The notes beneath the pieces were generated by a model. That model was given only the letters and a program-made list of their open reading frames with translations, was not told the origin of the DNA and made no database searches. From positions 1 to 13,777 of the forward strand of contig JASHQT010000087.1 of the NCBI GenBank assembly GCA_030039005.1: a stretch of DNA of 13,777 nucleotides. Direction: 5' to 3'. Origin of the DNA: Bryobacteraceae bacterium (GTDB lineage: Bacteria > Acidobacteriota > Terriglobia > Bryobacterales > Bryobacteraceae). Every line of letters begins with the position of its first letter. Position 1 is the stretch's first letter. This document shows, in pieces, positions 7,661-13,688 of the stretch. A program made the translations under genes and the position numbers.

Positions 7661-7682
7661 GCGGGCGTCAGACGCCGCTTTT
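7661..7682 (+). terminator. Terminator-like hairpin after the porin gene
   Basis: A short GC stem (GCG/GGCG pairing with CGCCGC, five-base loop TCAGA) is followed by TTTT. It lies about 120 bases after the porin stop and 5 bases before the next sigma-28-like promoter, a sensible place to end the porin transcript. The T tract is short. Confidence 0.4.
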
Positions 7683-7686
7683 GGGC

Positions 7687-7712
7687 TCAAGCTGCAGCCG
7701 GTTGGCCGATAT
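7687..7712 (+). promoter_or_regulatory. Sigma-28 (FliA)-like promoter of the binding-protein/MCP pair
   Basis: TCAAGCTG (7687-7694), 10 bases, then GCCGATAT (7705-7712). The -10 matches 7 of 8 positions of the flagellar sigma-28 consensus GCCGATAA, and the geometry is identical to that at 6206-6231. The predicted start near 7719 gives a leader of about 114 bases before ATG 7833. MCP genes are classic sigma-28 targets, which supports the call. Confidence 0.65.
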
Positions 7713-7741
7713 GGGAAGTAAGTGCATCCGGCCGGGGAGCG

Positions 7742-7770
7742 AGGCGTACCGCCCCGGGGTGCTACCTCGG
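7742..7770 (+). other. Strong hairpin in the leader of the binding-protein gene
   Basis: GAGG-c-GTACC (7741-7750) can pair with GGTGC-ta-CCTC across a GCCCCGG loop, and an alternative CCGGGG/CCCCGG stem overlaps it. These are mutually exclusive pairings in the ~114-base leader. I could not match it to a riboswitch class that I know (see rejected items). It may simply affect mRNA stability. Confidence 0.35.
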
Positions 7771-7832
7771 ATTCGCCATGAGCTTGTGAGAAGAAGTTGG
7801 CACCAAGATCTGCAATGCGAAGGAGATTCTTA

Positions 7833-8291
7833 ATGACACGGAAAATCGTACGGGCGGCAAGCACGTGGCCGAGGACACCGGCACGCTGTCTCCTGGTGGC
7901 CATGCTAGCCACCGGCGCGGCCACCGCCTGGGCGGCGGACATCAAGGTGATCGCTAATTCGAGCGTGGGAGCTTCCTCGGTGTCGGCCGAGGAGCTGAAG
8001 GGCGTGTTTCTGGGCACCAAGTCGTCGTTGAGCGACGGGAGCCACGTGGAGCCGGTGCTGCTGAAATCGGGCGCGGTGCATGAGGCGTTCCTGAAGGATT
8101 ACGTGGGCAAGTCGGATGCGGCGCTGGAGACCTATTACCGCAGCCTGGTGTTTACGGGCAAAGGGTCGATGCCCAAGTCGTTCGCCAGCGAGGCCGAAGT
8201 CGTGGCATTCGTCGAAAAGACCAAAGGCGCGATCGGGTATGTCAGCGCCGCGACGGCCACCGCGAGCGCGAAGGTGCTGGAAGTCAAGTAG
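7833..8291 (+). CDS. Short PstS-like periplasmic binding protein
   Basis: This 152-residue protein starts at ATG 7833; AAGGAG (7820-7825) lies 7 bases upstream, while the in-frame TTG at 7797 has none. A signal peptide (hydrophobic L-L-V-A-M-L-A-T-G-A-A at 20-30) is cleaved near A-W-A/A-D-I-K (34-35). The mature domain of about 117 residues follows the short 'phosphate ABC transporter substrate-binding-like' pattern: S-A-E-E-L-K-G-V-F-L-G-T-K, a D-G-S-H-V-E-P-V segment, H-E-A-F-L-K-D-Y-V, Y-Y-R-S-L-V-F-T-G-K-G and G-A-I-G-Y-V. It is about half the size of true PstS, and the second lobe and transport partners (pstCAB) are absent. It is 27 bases ahead of the MCP gene and likely co-transcribed with it, which suggests a soluble ligand-binding partner for the receptor. 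Ligand identity (phosphate or another anion) is inference. Confidence 0.82.
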   Translation: MTRKIVRAASTWPRTPARCLLVAMLATGAATAWAADIKVIANSSVGASSVSAEELKGVFLGTKSSLSDGSHVEPVLLKSGAVHEAFLKDYVGKSDAALETYYRSLVFTGKGSMPKSFASEAEVVAFVEKTKGAIGYVSAATATASAKVLEVK

Positions 8292-8318
8292 GCGATCGAG
8301 AGTTCGGAGAGTACAATC

Positions 8319-9746
8319 ATGCGTTTGAATATCACCGCCAAGATCTGGCTGAGCGTGGGAGTTTTCGCGCTGGGATTTGTTCTGTCGATCTTGCTCGGCC
8401 AGGTGCAGGGAACGCTGACGGAGCGGGAACTGGGCGTCACGTCCAGCGCCCTGTTCCCGGCGGCCCAGAAGTCGCAACAGGCCGAGGCGGAATTCGAACG
8501 CATGTTGAAGGGCTTTGGAGACGCGGTGATTACGCAGGACAAGGACGGACTCGCGCGTGCGGCCGGCGAAGGAGCGCAAGCGGTGTCCCAGCTCAAAGCC
8601 GTAGCGGCGATCGCGGGTTTGGCGGCCGACCGGGCGGCGGAAGCGCAGCGGCTGGAGGGCCAGGTGCAGCAGTTGCTCGACGATGCGCGCAACACGTACG
8701 GAGTGGTGCTGGCGGATCCGCAAAAGATGGCGGCGCTGCAGGACAATATCCGCGGCATCGCGGGCCGCAACGATGAAATCCAGGCCGCACTGAACAAAGC
8801 GAAGACGGAATTTTCCGGGGATCTGGATCGCGAACTGAGCGCTTTGCAAAAGCGCTCGGCGCAGCAGCGCTGGCTGGCCATCATCGTCTTCGGGGCCACG
8901 ATCCTGGTGGCGGCGGTGATCGTACATATCACCATTCGCCGCTCGATCACCGGTCCAGTGCTGCGCGTCATCCATGGCGTGCAGGGAGCGGCCGATGAAG
9001 CGGCTCAGGCTTCTCATCAAATGTCAGAGTCGGGCAGTGTGGTCGCGCGCGATGCGCAGGAACAGGCGGCCTGCGTGGAGGAAACCTCGGCTTCACTGGC
9101 GGAAATGTCGGCCACCACCATGGAAAACGCTACGCGCGCCGGCGAAGCCGACAAGCTGATGCAGGAGGCGAGCAAGACCGTGCAGGAAGCCGCGCAAGCC
9201 ATGGAAGGGCTGACCAATTCCATGAACCTGATTTCGAAATCCAGCAGCCAAGTGGCGGCGGTCTTGAAGAGCATCGACGAGATTGCCTTCCATACCAACA
9301 TCCTGGCTCTGAACGCGGCAGTGGAGGCGGCGCGGGCCGGGGAAGCCGGCGCCGGATTCAGCGTTGTGGCCGACGAGGTGCGGTCGCTCGCGCATCGAGC
9401 GGCCGAAGCGGCGCGCAACAGCGGCGACATCATCGAGCGCACCATTGCCGACGTCAACAAAGGCGTGGAACTGGCGACGGTGGCACACGAAGCTTTCAGC
9501 AATGTCACCACCAAAATTGCCGGTAGCAGCCAGGTGATGAGCCAGATCGCCGCTTCGAGCGACGAGCAGGCACGCGGCATTACAAACGTCGGGCAGGCGA
9601 TCCACCGCATCGAACTGCTCACGCAGAACAACGCCGCCAACGCGCACAAAACCGCCGAGGCCGCCGCCGCGATGGGTGCGCAAGTCACGGCGACGCGCAA
9701 GCACATCGATGAGTTGGTAGCCGTGGTCGGCGCCGAGGAAGACTGA
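8319..9746 (+). CDS. Methyl-accepting chemotaxis protein
   Basis: This 475-residue receptor has TM1 at ~8-27, a periplasmic helical region of ~155 residues that looks like a four-helix bundle, and TM2 at ~185-206. Beyond TM2 there is only S-I-T-G-P-V-L-R-V-I-H-G before the coiled-coil signalling domain. A complete HAMP (two helices, ~50 residues) is not apparent. The hairpin tip (320-361) is nearly the family consensus: I-D-E-I-A-F-H-T-N-I-L-A-L-N-A-A-V-E-A-A-R-A-G-E, with trimer/kinase-contact residues F324, N332, E336 and R339 present; residue 325 is His where Gln is usual. There is no C-terminal CheR/CheB pentapeptide (the end is V-G-A-E-E-D). GGAG (8306-8309) precedes ATG 8319. It should relay periplasmic signals, perhaps via the adjacent binding protein, to CheA/CheW encoded elsewhere. 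Confidence 0.93.
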   Translation: MRLNITAKIWLSVGVFALGFVLSILLGQVQGTLTERELGVTSSALFPAAQKSQQAEAEFERMLKGFGDAVITQDKDGLARAAGEGAQAVSQLKAVAAIAGLAADRAAEAQRLEGQVQQLLDDARNTYGVVLADPQKMAALQDNIRGIAGRNDEIQAALNKAKTEFSGDLDRELSALQKRSAQQRWLAIIVFGATILVAAVIVHITIRRSITGPVLRVIHGVQGAADEAAQASHQMSESGSVVARDAQEQAACVEETSASLAEMSATTMENATRAGEADKLMQEASKTVQEAAQAMEGLTNSMNLISKSSSQVAAVLKSIDEIAFHTNILALNAAVEAARAGEAGAGFSVVADEVRSLAHRAAEAARNSGDIIERTIADVNKGVELATVAHEAFSNVTTKIAGSSQVMSQIAASSDEQARGITNVGQAIHRIELLTQNNAANAHKTAEAAAAMGAQVTATRKHIDELVAVVGAEED

Positions 9747-9768
9747 CCCCACTGTTTTTTCGGCATGT

Positions 9769-10407
9769 AGCTATCGAATCTACGCCGGCTCGCGGAGCGA
9801 CGATGCGACGGACGGCTTTAGCATCGGTCTGGCGGAGGCGAGCCTGAATCTCGGAGATACGAGCGGGCCGACCTGGGGAGCGGACGTGCGCTGGAATTCT
9901 CCCGTCAGCGGCTGGATTCTGGGGGCCTCATACCTAAGCAACGACCTCAAGGCTCCCGAGGCCAGCATGGACGGGATGCCGACACCTTATCGATTCAAGT
10001 ACGACACGCAAGATTTCTATTCGGAATATGACTACAAGAAGGTAACGCTCTCGATGGAGTGGAATATCGAGCCGTCCTGGCAATACCTCGGAACTTCACC
10101 GGTTCTCTACAGCCCCTCCCGCATTTGGTACTGGATGGGCACGTATCATGTGACCGATCGATGGTCCGCTGGAGCGTACTACTCCACCGATTGGGGACCC
10201 GAGGGCAATCGAGACCGCAACGACCCCGCCAACTACAGTCATGAGGCCGTGGTCAATACGCGGTTCGATTTCAATAAGTTTTTCTACCTCAAGGTCGAGG
10301 GGCACTACATCGACGGCGACGCCGACGGATTGTATTCGATCTACAATCCCAACGGGCTGGAGAGAATCACGCGCCTGTACGTTATGCGTGCGGGTTTTGC
10401 ATTTTAA
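9769..10407 (+). pseudogene. 3' half of a second porin-like barrel gene (5' end lost)
   Basis: Similarity to the intact porin begins abruptly at S-Y-R-I-Y-A-G (from 9769), which aligns with T-Y-T-A-Y-A-G at residues 178-184 of the 6326-7540 product. It continues to the end: D-V-R-W-N-S-P-V-S-G versus D-L-R-W-N-T-P-V-S-G, a late L-K-V-E-G-H-Y strand, and a terminal V-M-R-A-G-F-A-F beta-signal. The signal peptide and roughly the first 178 residues are missing. The frame opens only after TAG 9718-9720, and the first usual start codon is GTG 9886, so no plausible barrel can be made. The two copies are clearly diverged paralogues, not a recent duplicate. Loss of the 5' half lies 23 bases after the MCP stop, which suggests a deletion or insertion joined here. 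Confidence 0.82.
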
Positions 10408-10431
10408 GCCTCTTCGCTGCTGACGAGGCTT
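10406..10431 (+). terminator. Hairpin after the porin remnant
   Basis: AAGCCTC (10406-10412) and GAGGCTT (10425-10431) are perfect 7-base arms around a 12-base loop, starting within the stop codon of the porin remnant. No T tract follows on the plus strand. It is probably the original terminator or mRNA-end stabiliser of the lost porin gene. Confidence 0.4.
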
Positions 10432-10465
10432 GAACCGTTGTCCTCCGCAAGTGCATCCTATCGGC

Positions 10466-11260
10466 ATGGACCTGCAACTGGAGGGGAAACGCGCGCTGGT
10501 GACCGGATCGACCGCCGGAATCGGTTACGCCATCGCCGCAGCGCTGGCGCGGGAGCGTGCGCACGTCATCGTCAACGGCCGGACCCAACCGCGTGTGGAC
10601 GCCGCACTGGAAAAGCTGAAGGCTGCCGCGCCCGGCGCCGGCGTGGAAGGATTCGCCGCCGATTTGGGAACTAGCGAAGGCGTGAAACGGGTCATCGCGA
10701 AATATCCCGAGGTCGAGATTCTGGTCAACAATCTGGGTATCTTCGAGGTCAAACCATTCGAACAAATCCCTGACGAAGACTGGTTCCGTTTCTTCGAGGT
10801 CAACGTGATGAGCGGAGTGCGCCTCGGCCGGCAGTATCTTCCCCGCATGAAGGAACGCGGTTGGGGCCGGATTGTATTCATTTCGAGCGAATCGGCGTTG
10901 CAAATTCCCAAGGAAATGATTCATTACGGCATGACCAAGACCGCGCAGCTTGCCGTCGCTCGCGGGATGGCGGAAACCACGGCCGGCACCAACGTCACGG
11001 TGAACTCGGTGCTCGCCGGTCCGACCAAATCGGAAGGCGTGGAGACGTTCGTGGAGCAGATGGCCGGGGCGCAGAACGTCAGCGCCGCGGAGGTGGAGAA
11101 AGAATTCTTCCACAACATGCGTCCGTCGTCGCTGCTCCGGCGCTTCGCGAGCACGGCCGAAGTGGCCGCGATGGTGGCATTCGTGTGCAGCCCGCTTTCC
11201 TCGGCCACCAACGGCGCCGCACTGCGCGCGGACGGCGGCGTCGTGCAAGCGATTGTCTGA
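10466..11260 (+). CDS. Short-chain dehydrogenase/reductase (SDR)
   Basis: This 264-residue cytosolic oxidoreductase has the classical SDR layout. The cofactor loop is T-G-S-T-A-G-I-G (13-20), N-N-L-G (88-91) replaces the usual NNAG, Asn113 is present in E-V-N-V, and the catalytic residues are Ser141, Tyr154 and Lys158 (Y-G-M-T-K). After the first strand the sequence reads V-I-V-N-G-R-T, and an Arg at the end of that second strand is typical of NADP(H) preference. The C-terminus has the usual G-A-A-L-R-A-D-G-G pattern. ATG 10466 is chosen because it starts 6 residues before the first beta-strand; TTG 10430 would add a non-conserved stretch. No Shine-Dalgarno is clear. The substrate is unknown. 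Its stop is only 5 bases from the stop of the convergent minus-strand gene. Confidence 0.9.
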   Translation: MDLQLEGKRALVTGSTAGIGYAIAAALARERAHVIVNGRTQPRVDAALEKLKAAAPGAGVEGFAADLGTSEGVKRVIAKYPEVEILVNNLGIFEVKPFEQIPDEDWFRFFEVNVMSGVRLGRQYLPRMKERGWGRIVFISSESALQIPKEMIHYGMTKTAQLAVARGMAETTAGTNVTVNSVLAGPTKSEGVETFVEQMAGAQNVSAAEVEKEFFHNMRPSSLLRRFASTAEVAAMVAFVCSPLSSATNGAALRADGGVVQAIV

Positions 11261-11265
11261 ATGGA

Positions 11266-11757
11266 TCAGGACGGTTGAAAAATAGCGATGCCTTTGCCAG
11301 CCAGGGCGACTCCGAACCATAGGACCAATGACGCGACCGCCGTAAGCTTTGCGAAGGGCCCTTCGACCGGCGGTTCGGCGAGCGTGACACGCCGGTGCAC
11401 GGTGAACTGGAAGAGTACCGCGCTGGCGAGGAGCGCCATCTTGATCCAGAAGGCCGGGGTTTTGTAACAGCGCTCGGCCTCGGAGATCAGCAGAAACGGG
11501 CCGCTCGCGAGCATGATGGCGAGCCCGGCGATCATCCAGCGATTCAGTTGCCGCGCGATCTGGGAAACCGGATAGCTTCCGACGCCGCGGCCCACGAGCG
11601 CCAAATCGACCATGAGGATCGCGCCCAGCAGCAGCGTCAGGCCGATCAAGTGAACGATTTCGAGCGTCGCGATGAGGGTGGCCGAATGGCGGATGGTTTC
11701 GCCGATATAAGTATGTTGCAGCCATTCAAACACCGGCGCGAGCGAAGCGATCATCAT
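11266..11757 (-). CDS. DUF6644-like integral membrane protein (copy 2 of tandem pair)
   Basis: This 163-residue protein has about four or five membrane segments and is a paralogue of the gene just upstream. Shared features are E-I-V-H-L-I-G with His36 at the start of the first helix, G-A-I-L-M-V-D-L, I-S-E-A-E with Glu93, Y-K-T-P-A-F-W-I-K-M, and His121 in F-T-V-H-R-R-V. The start ATG 11757 overlaps the upstream stop as ATGA (11757-11754), which implies translational coupling; a second ATG at 11754 is also possible. The frame continues upstream antisense to nothing meaningful, so the long version to 12303 is rejected. I assign DUF6644 from memory of the family pattern. Function is unknown; the two conserved histidines could bind heme or metal. 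Confidence 0.75.
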   Translation of the reverse strand: MMIASLAPVFEWLQHTYIGETIRHSATLIATLEIVHLIGLTLLLGAILMVDLALVGRGVGSYPVSQIARQLNRWMIAGLAIMLASGPFLLISEAERCYKTPAFWIKMALLASAVLFQFTVHRRVTLAEPPVEGPFAKLTAVASLVLWFGVALAGKGIAIFQPS

Positions 11758-12257
11758 CCTAGATCGTAGCCCGGCCCATAAGCGATGGCGCGTCCGGCCG
11801 CGATGATGGCGATCCACAGCGCGAGCGACAGCAGACCAGCGAGGCGCGCGCGCGCCGGCGCCTTCGCGGGGTCCCACCGGGCCACGTCGCGATACACCGT
11901 GCGATGGAAGATGAGAGCATTGAGGCCGGCCGAGGCGAGCAAAACCATTTTGATGCGAAACGCCGGGCTCTGATACATCTTTACCGCTTCGGAGGCGAAC
12001 AGCAGGGCGCCGGTCGCGAGCATGAGCCCGAAGCCCGCAAGCGTGGCGGGTACGATGCGCCCCACCAGGTCCCGGATGGGAACCGTGCGCAAACCCAAGC
12101 CGAGCAGCCGAAGGTCCACTAGCATAATGGCGCCGGCGACCAGTACGATCCCCAGCGTGTGGACGGTGTCGAGCGCCGGGAAGGCCCAATTGGACTGGCG
12201 CAGCAGATGGCTCAGGTGTGTGCCGTCCACCCACTGACAGATGCGGAGCAGGAACAT
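11754..12257 (-). CDS. DUF6644-like integral membrane protein (copy 1 of tandem pair)
   Basis: This 167-residue membrane protein is transcribed leftwards as the first gene of a two-gene unit. It starts M-F-L-L-R-I-C-Q-W-V and has His33 in T-V-H-T-L-G, D-L-R-L-L-G-L at the end of the first helical pair, F-A-S-E-A-V with Glu90, Y-Q-S-P-A-F-R-I-K-M and His118 in L-I-F-H-R-T-V-Y-R, all aligning with copy 2. ATG 12257 is preceded by GAGAGA in the loop of a perfect hairpin that covers the start codon (12256-12281). No domain beyond the DUF6644-like fold is recognised, and no partner gene reveals its role. A respiratory or electron-transfer membrane role is conceivable from the paired histidines but is inference only. 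Confidence 0.76.
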   Translation of the reverse strand: MFLLRICQWVDGTHLSHLLRQSNWAFPALDTVHTLGIVLVAGAIMLVDLRLLGLGLRTVPIRDLVGRIVPATLAGFGLMLATGALLFASEAVKMYQSPAFRIKMVLLASAGLNALIFHRTVYRDVARWDPAKAPARARLAGLLSLALWIAIIAAGRAIAYGPGYDLG

Positions 12258-12281
12258 TGGAGTTCTCTCGCGTACTCCAAT
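12256..12281 (-). promoter_or_regulatory. Perfect inverted repeat covering the start codon of the DUF6644 operon
   Basis: ATTGGAGT (12256-12263) and ACTCCAAT (12274-12281) are perfect 8-base arms around a 10-base loop. In the minus-strand transcript the A and U of the AUG at 12257 are in the 3' arm, and the GAGAGA that could act as ribosome-binding site is in the loop. It may be an RNA hairpin limiting initiation or a DNA operator. Confidence 0.5.
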
Positions 12282-12330
12282 ATCTCACGGCAGCGTCGTG
12301 CAACGGCTCCGGCTCCCGATACCGGCTGCT

Positions 12331-12621
12331 CTACTGTTCGCAGGCGCTCGGAGCTTGAGCGCCGCGGTCGCAACGGTGGTCGGCTTCATGGCGGTACAGC
12401 GCCATGCGGGATCTTTCGGTTTCCTCCCAGGCGGCGCGGCACTTCCGGCGCACTTCCCAGACGTGTTCTTCCTGGCCGGAGATGGCCGAATCGGCCATCT
12501 GGCGCACGCAATCTGCATAAACGCCGGCGCGGTCGCTGTGCGCGCGCAACAAACGCACGCGCTCCTCGCAGTGTGGCAACTGGCGAGGCGGAGGATCGCT
12601 CGGCGGCGGATCGTCCGGCAT
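12331..12621 (-). CDS. Small helical protein of unknown function, Cys-containing
   Basis: This 96-residue protein on the minus strand has a Pro/Asp-rich start (M-P-D-D-P-P-P-S-D-P-P-P) then a helical charged region with C-E-E-R-V-R-L-L-R, a Y-A-D-C-V-R-Q-M segment and R-K-C-R-A-A-W-E-E-T-E-R ending with Y-R-H-E-A-D-H. The gene call is supported because the minus-strand fragment at the right edge of the window ends with C-R-A-G-W-E-I-Q-E-Y-V-C-L, a match to the C-R-A-A-W-E-E region. I recall similar small helical proteins ending in an H-x-x-x-H pattern in acidobacteria. GGGAGA directly abuts ATG 12621; an alternative GTG at 12645 has AGGA at better spacing. It is divergent from the propeller gene, 58 bases away. 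Function is unknown. Confidence 0.58.
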   Translation of the reverse strand: MPDDPPPSDPPPRQLPHCEERVRLLRAHSDRAGVYADCVRQMADSAISGQEEHVWEVRRKCRAAWEETERSRMALYRHEADHRCDRGAQAPSACEQ

Positions 12622-12679
12622 TCTCCCATTCGACGCTGATTGCACCGGCAGGTGTCCTGTTTGGCGACAATGAGGTCCT

Positions 12680-13660
12680 ATGGGTACTTGGACCGTTGCC
12701 TTGTTGTGTACTAGTGTGTTCCTGGCGAGCGCCGCCGAAACTCCTTCGCCAGCGCTGCTGGTGGTCGACAAGGCAGACCGGCAGCTCGCCATCGTCGATC
12801 CGTCTTCGGGAACGGTGATTGCGCGCGTTGGCGTGGGCGACGGGCCTCATGAGGTGACTGTTTCCCCTGACGGCCACTTCGCCTATGTCAGCAATTACGG
12901 CGCCGCGACTCCGGGCAACACGATTTCCGTCATCGATCTGCCGGTGCAGGCCGAACTGCTTCGCGTGGATCTCGGCGCCTTGCGCCGGCCGCATGGACTT
13001 TTTTTCGTGGCGGGGAAGCTGCTCTTCACCGCCGAGCTCAACCGGCTGATCGCACGCTACGACCCTGTGTCCCAAAAGGTGGACTGGATGTGTGGCACTG
13101 GCCAAGCGACCACGCACATGGTGATCGCCAATTCCGAGGGGAGTTTGATCTTCACCTCCAATATCGGGTCGAACACGGTAAGCGCGATCGCGCGCACTGA
13201 TTCGCCGCCCGGCTGGAACGAAACGCAGATCCCGGTGGGGCAGGGACCGGAGGGCATTGACTGGTCGCCGGATGGAAAGCAGGTCTGGGTCGCGACGGGC
13301 GGCGACGGCGGCGTATCCATGATCGATGTGGAGTCGAAGAAAGTGATCGAGACACTGAGTGTGGGGACCAGGCGGACGAATCGGCTGAAATTCACGCCCG
13401 ACGGCAAATGGGTGCTGCTGTCCGATCGTGACGGCGACGAACTGGTGGTGCTGGATCGCGCGACGCACCAAGTCAAAACGCGTCTGAAGATGGGGCGCTA
13501 TCCCGAAGGTATTCTCGTGACGCCCGACAGCTCGCGCGCTTACGTGGCCGAGGAGGGCGCGAACGACATCGCGGTGATCGATCTGAAGACTTTGAGCGTT
13601 GCCGGACACATCTCGCCAGGCAACGGGCCGGATGGCATGGCCTGGGCGGTGAGAAAGTAG
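12680..13660 (+). CDS. YVTN-family beta-propeller protein, exported
   Basis: This 326-residue protein has a signal peptide (M-G-T-W-T-V-A-L-L-C-T-S-V-F-L-A, cleavage near A-S-A/A-E, ~18-19) and then repeating propeller blades of ~40 residues. Each carries a 'V..SPDG..aYVsn......isviDl.......i.vG..P' pattern: V-S-P-D-G-H-F-A-Y-V-S-N, W-S-P-D-G-K-Q-V-W-V-A, F-T-P-D-G-K-W-V-L-L-S and V-T-P-D-S-S-R-A-Y-V-A. About seven blades fit the length. YVTN and lactonase-like propellers act as surface or periplasmic binding proteins, some with lactonase or copper/heme-linked roles; no catalytic residues identify an enzyme here. GAGG (12672-12675) lies 4 bases before ATG 12680. The gene is bracketed by two minus-strand small-protein genes of the same family. 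Confidence 0.85.
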   Translation: MGTWTVALLCTSVFLASAAETPSPALLVVDKADRQLAIVDPSSGTVIARVGVGDGPHEVTVSPDGHFAYVSNYGAATPGNTISVIDLPVQAELLRVDLGALRRPHGLFFVAGKLLFTAELNRLIARYDPVSQKVDWMCGTGQATTHMVIANSEGSLIFTSNIGSNTVSAIARTDSPPGWNETQIPVGQGPEGIDWSPDGKQVWVATGGDGGVSMIDVESKKVIETLSVGTRRTNRLKFTPDGKWVLLSDRDGDELVVLDRATHQVKTRLKMGRYPEGILVTPDSSRAYVAEEGANDIAVIDLKTLSVAGHISPGNGPDGMAWAVRK

Positions 13661-13688
13661 CGGCTTCGAACTACTGGGGCGCTTGGAA

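Noticed and set aside
7713..7832. A c-di-GMP (GEMM), cobalamin, ZTP or guanidine riboswitch in the binding-protein leader
   Set aside because: I looked for the conserved core strings of these classes and found none; only generic hairpins remain.
7905..9020. A 371-codon minus-strand open frame opposite the binding-protein and MCP genes
   Set aside because: Both plus-strand genes have signal peptides, ribosome-binding sites and family motifs; the minus frame has none.
9747..9768. A mobile element end at the MCP/porin-remnant junction
   Set aside because: No inverted repeat, target duplication or transposase fragment can be seen on either side; only a short T run is present.
9886..10407. A functional short barrel protein from GTG 9886
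   Set aside because: There is no signal peptide or ribosome-binding site, and the sequence aligns with the interior of the intact porin, so it is a remnant.
11266..12303. A single 345-residue fused protein in the DUF6644 region
   Set aside because: The upstream half is in the wrong frame for copy 1, which has its own start, membrane segments and an ATGA overlap with copy 2.
12386..13609. A 407-codon open frame on the minus strand opposite the propeller gene
   Set aside because: It is Arg/His-rich with no family pattern and lies antisense to a clear YVTN propeller; long shadow frames are expected at this GC content.
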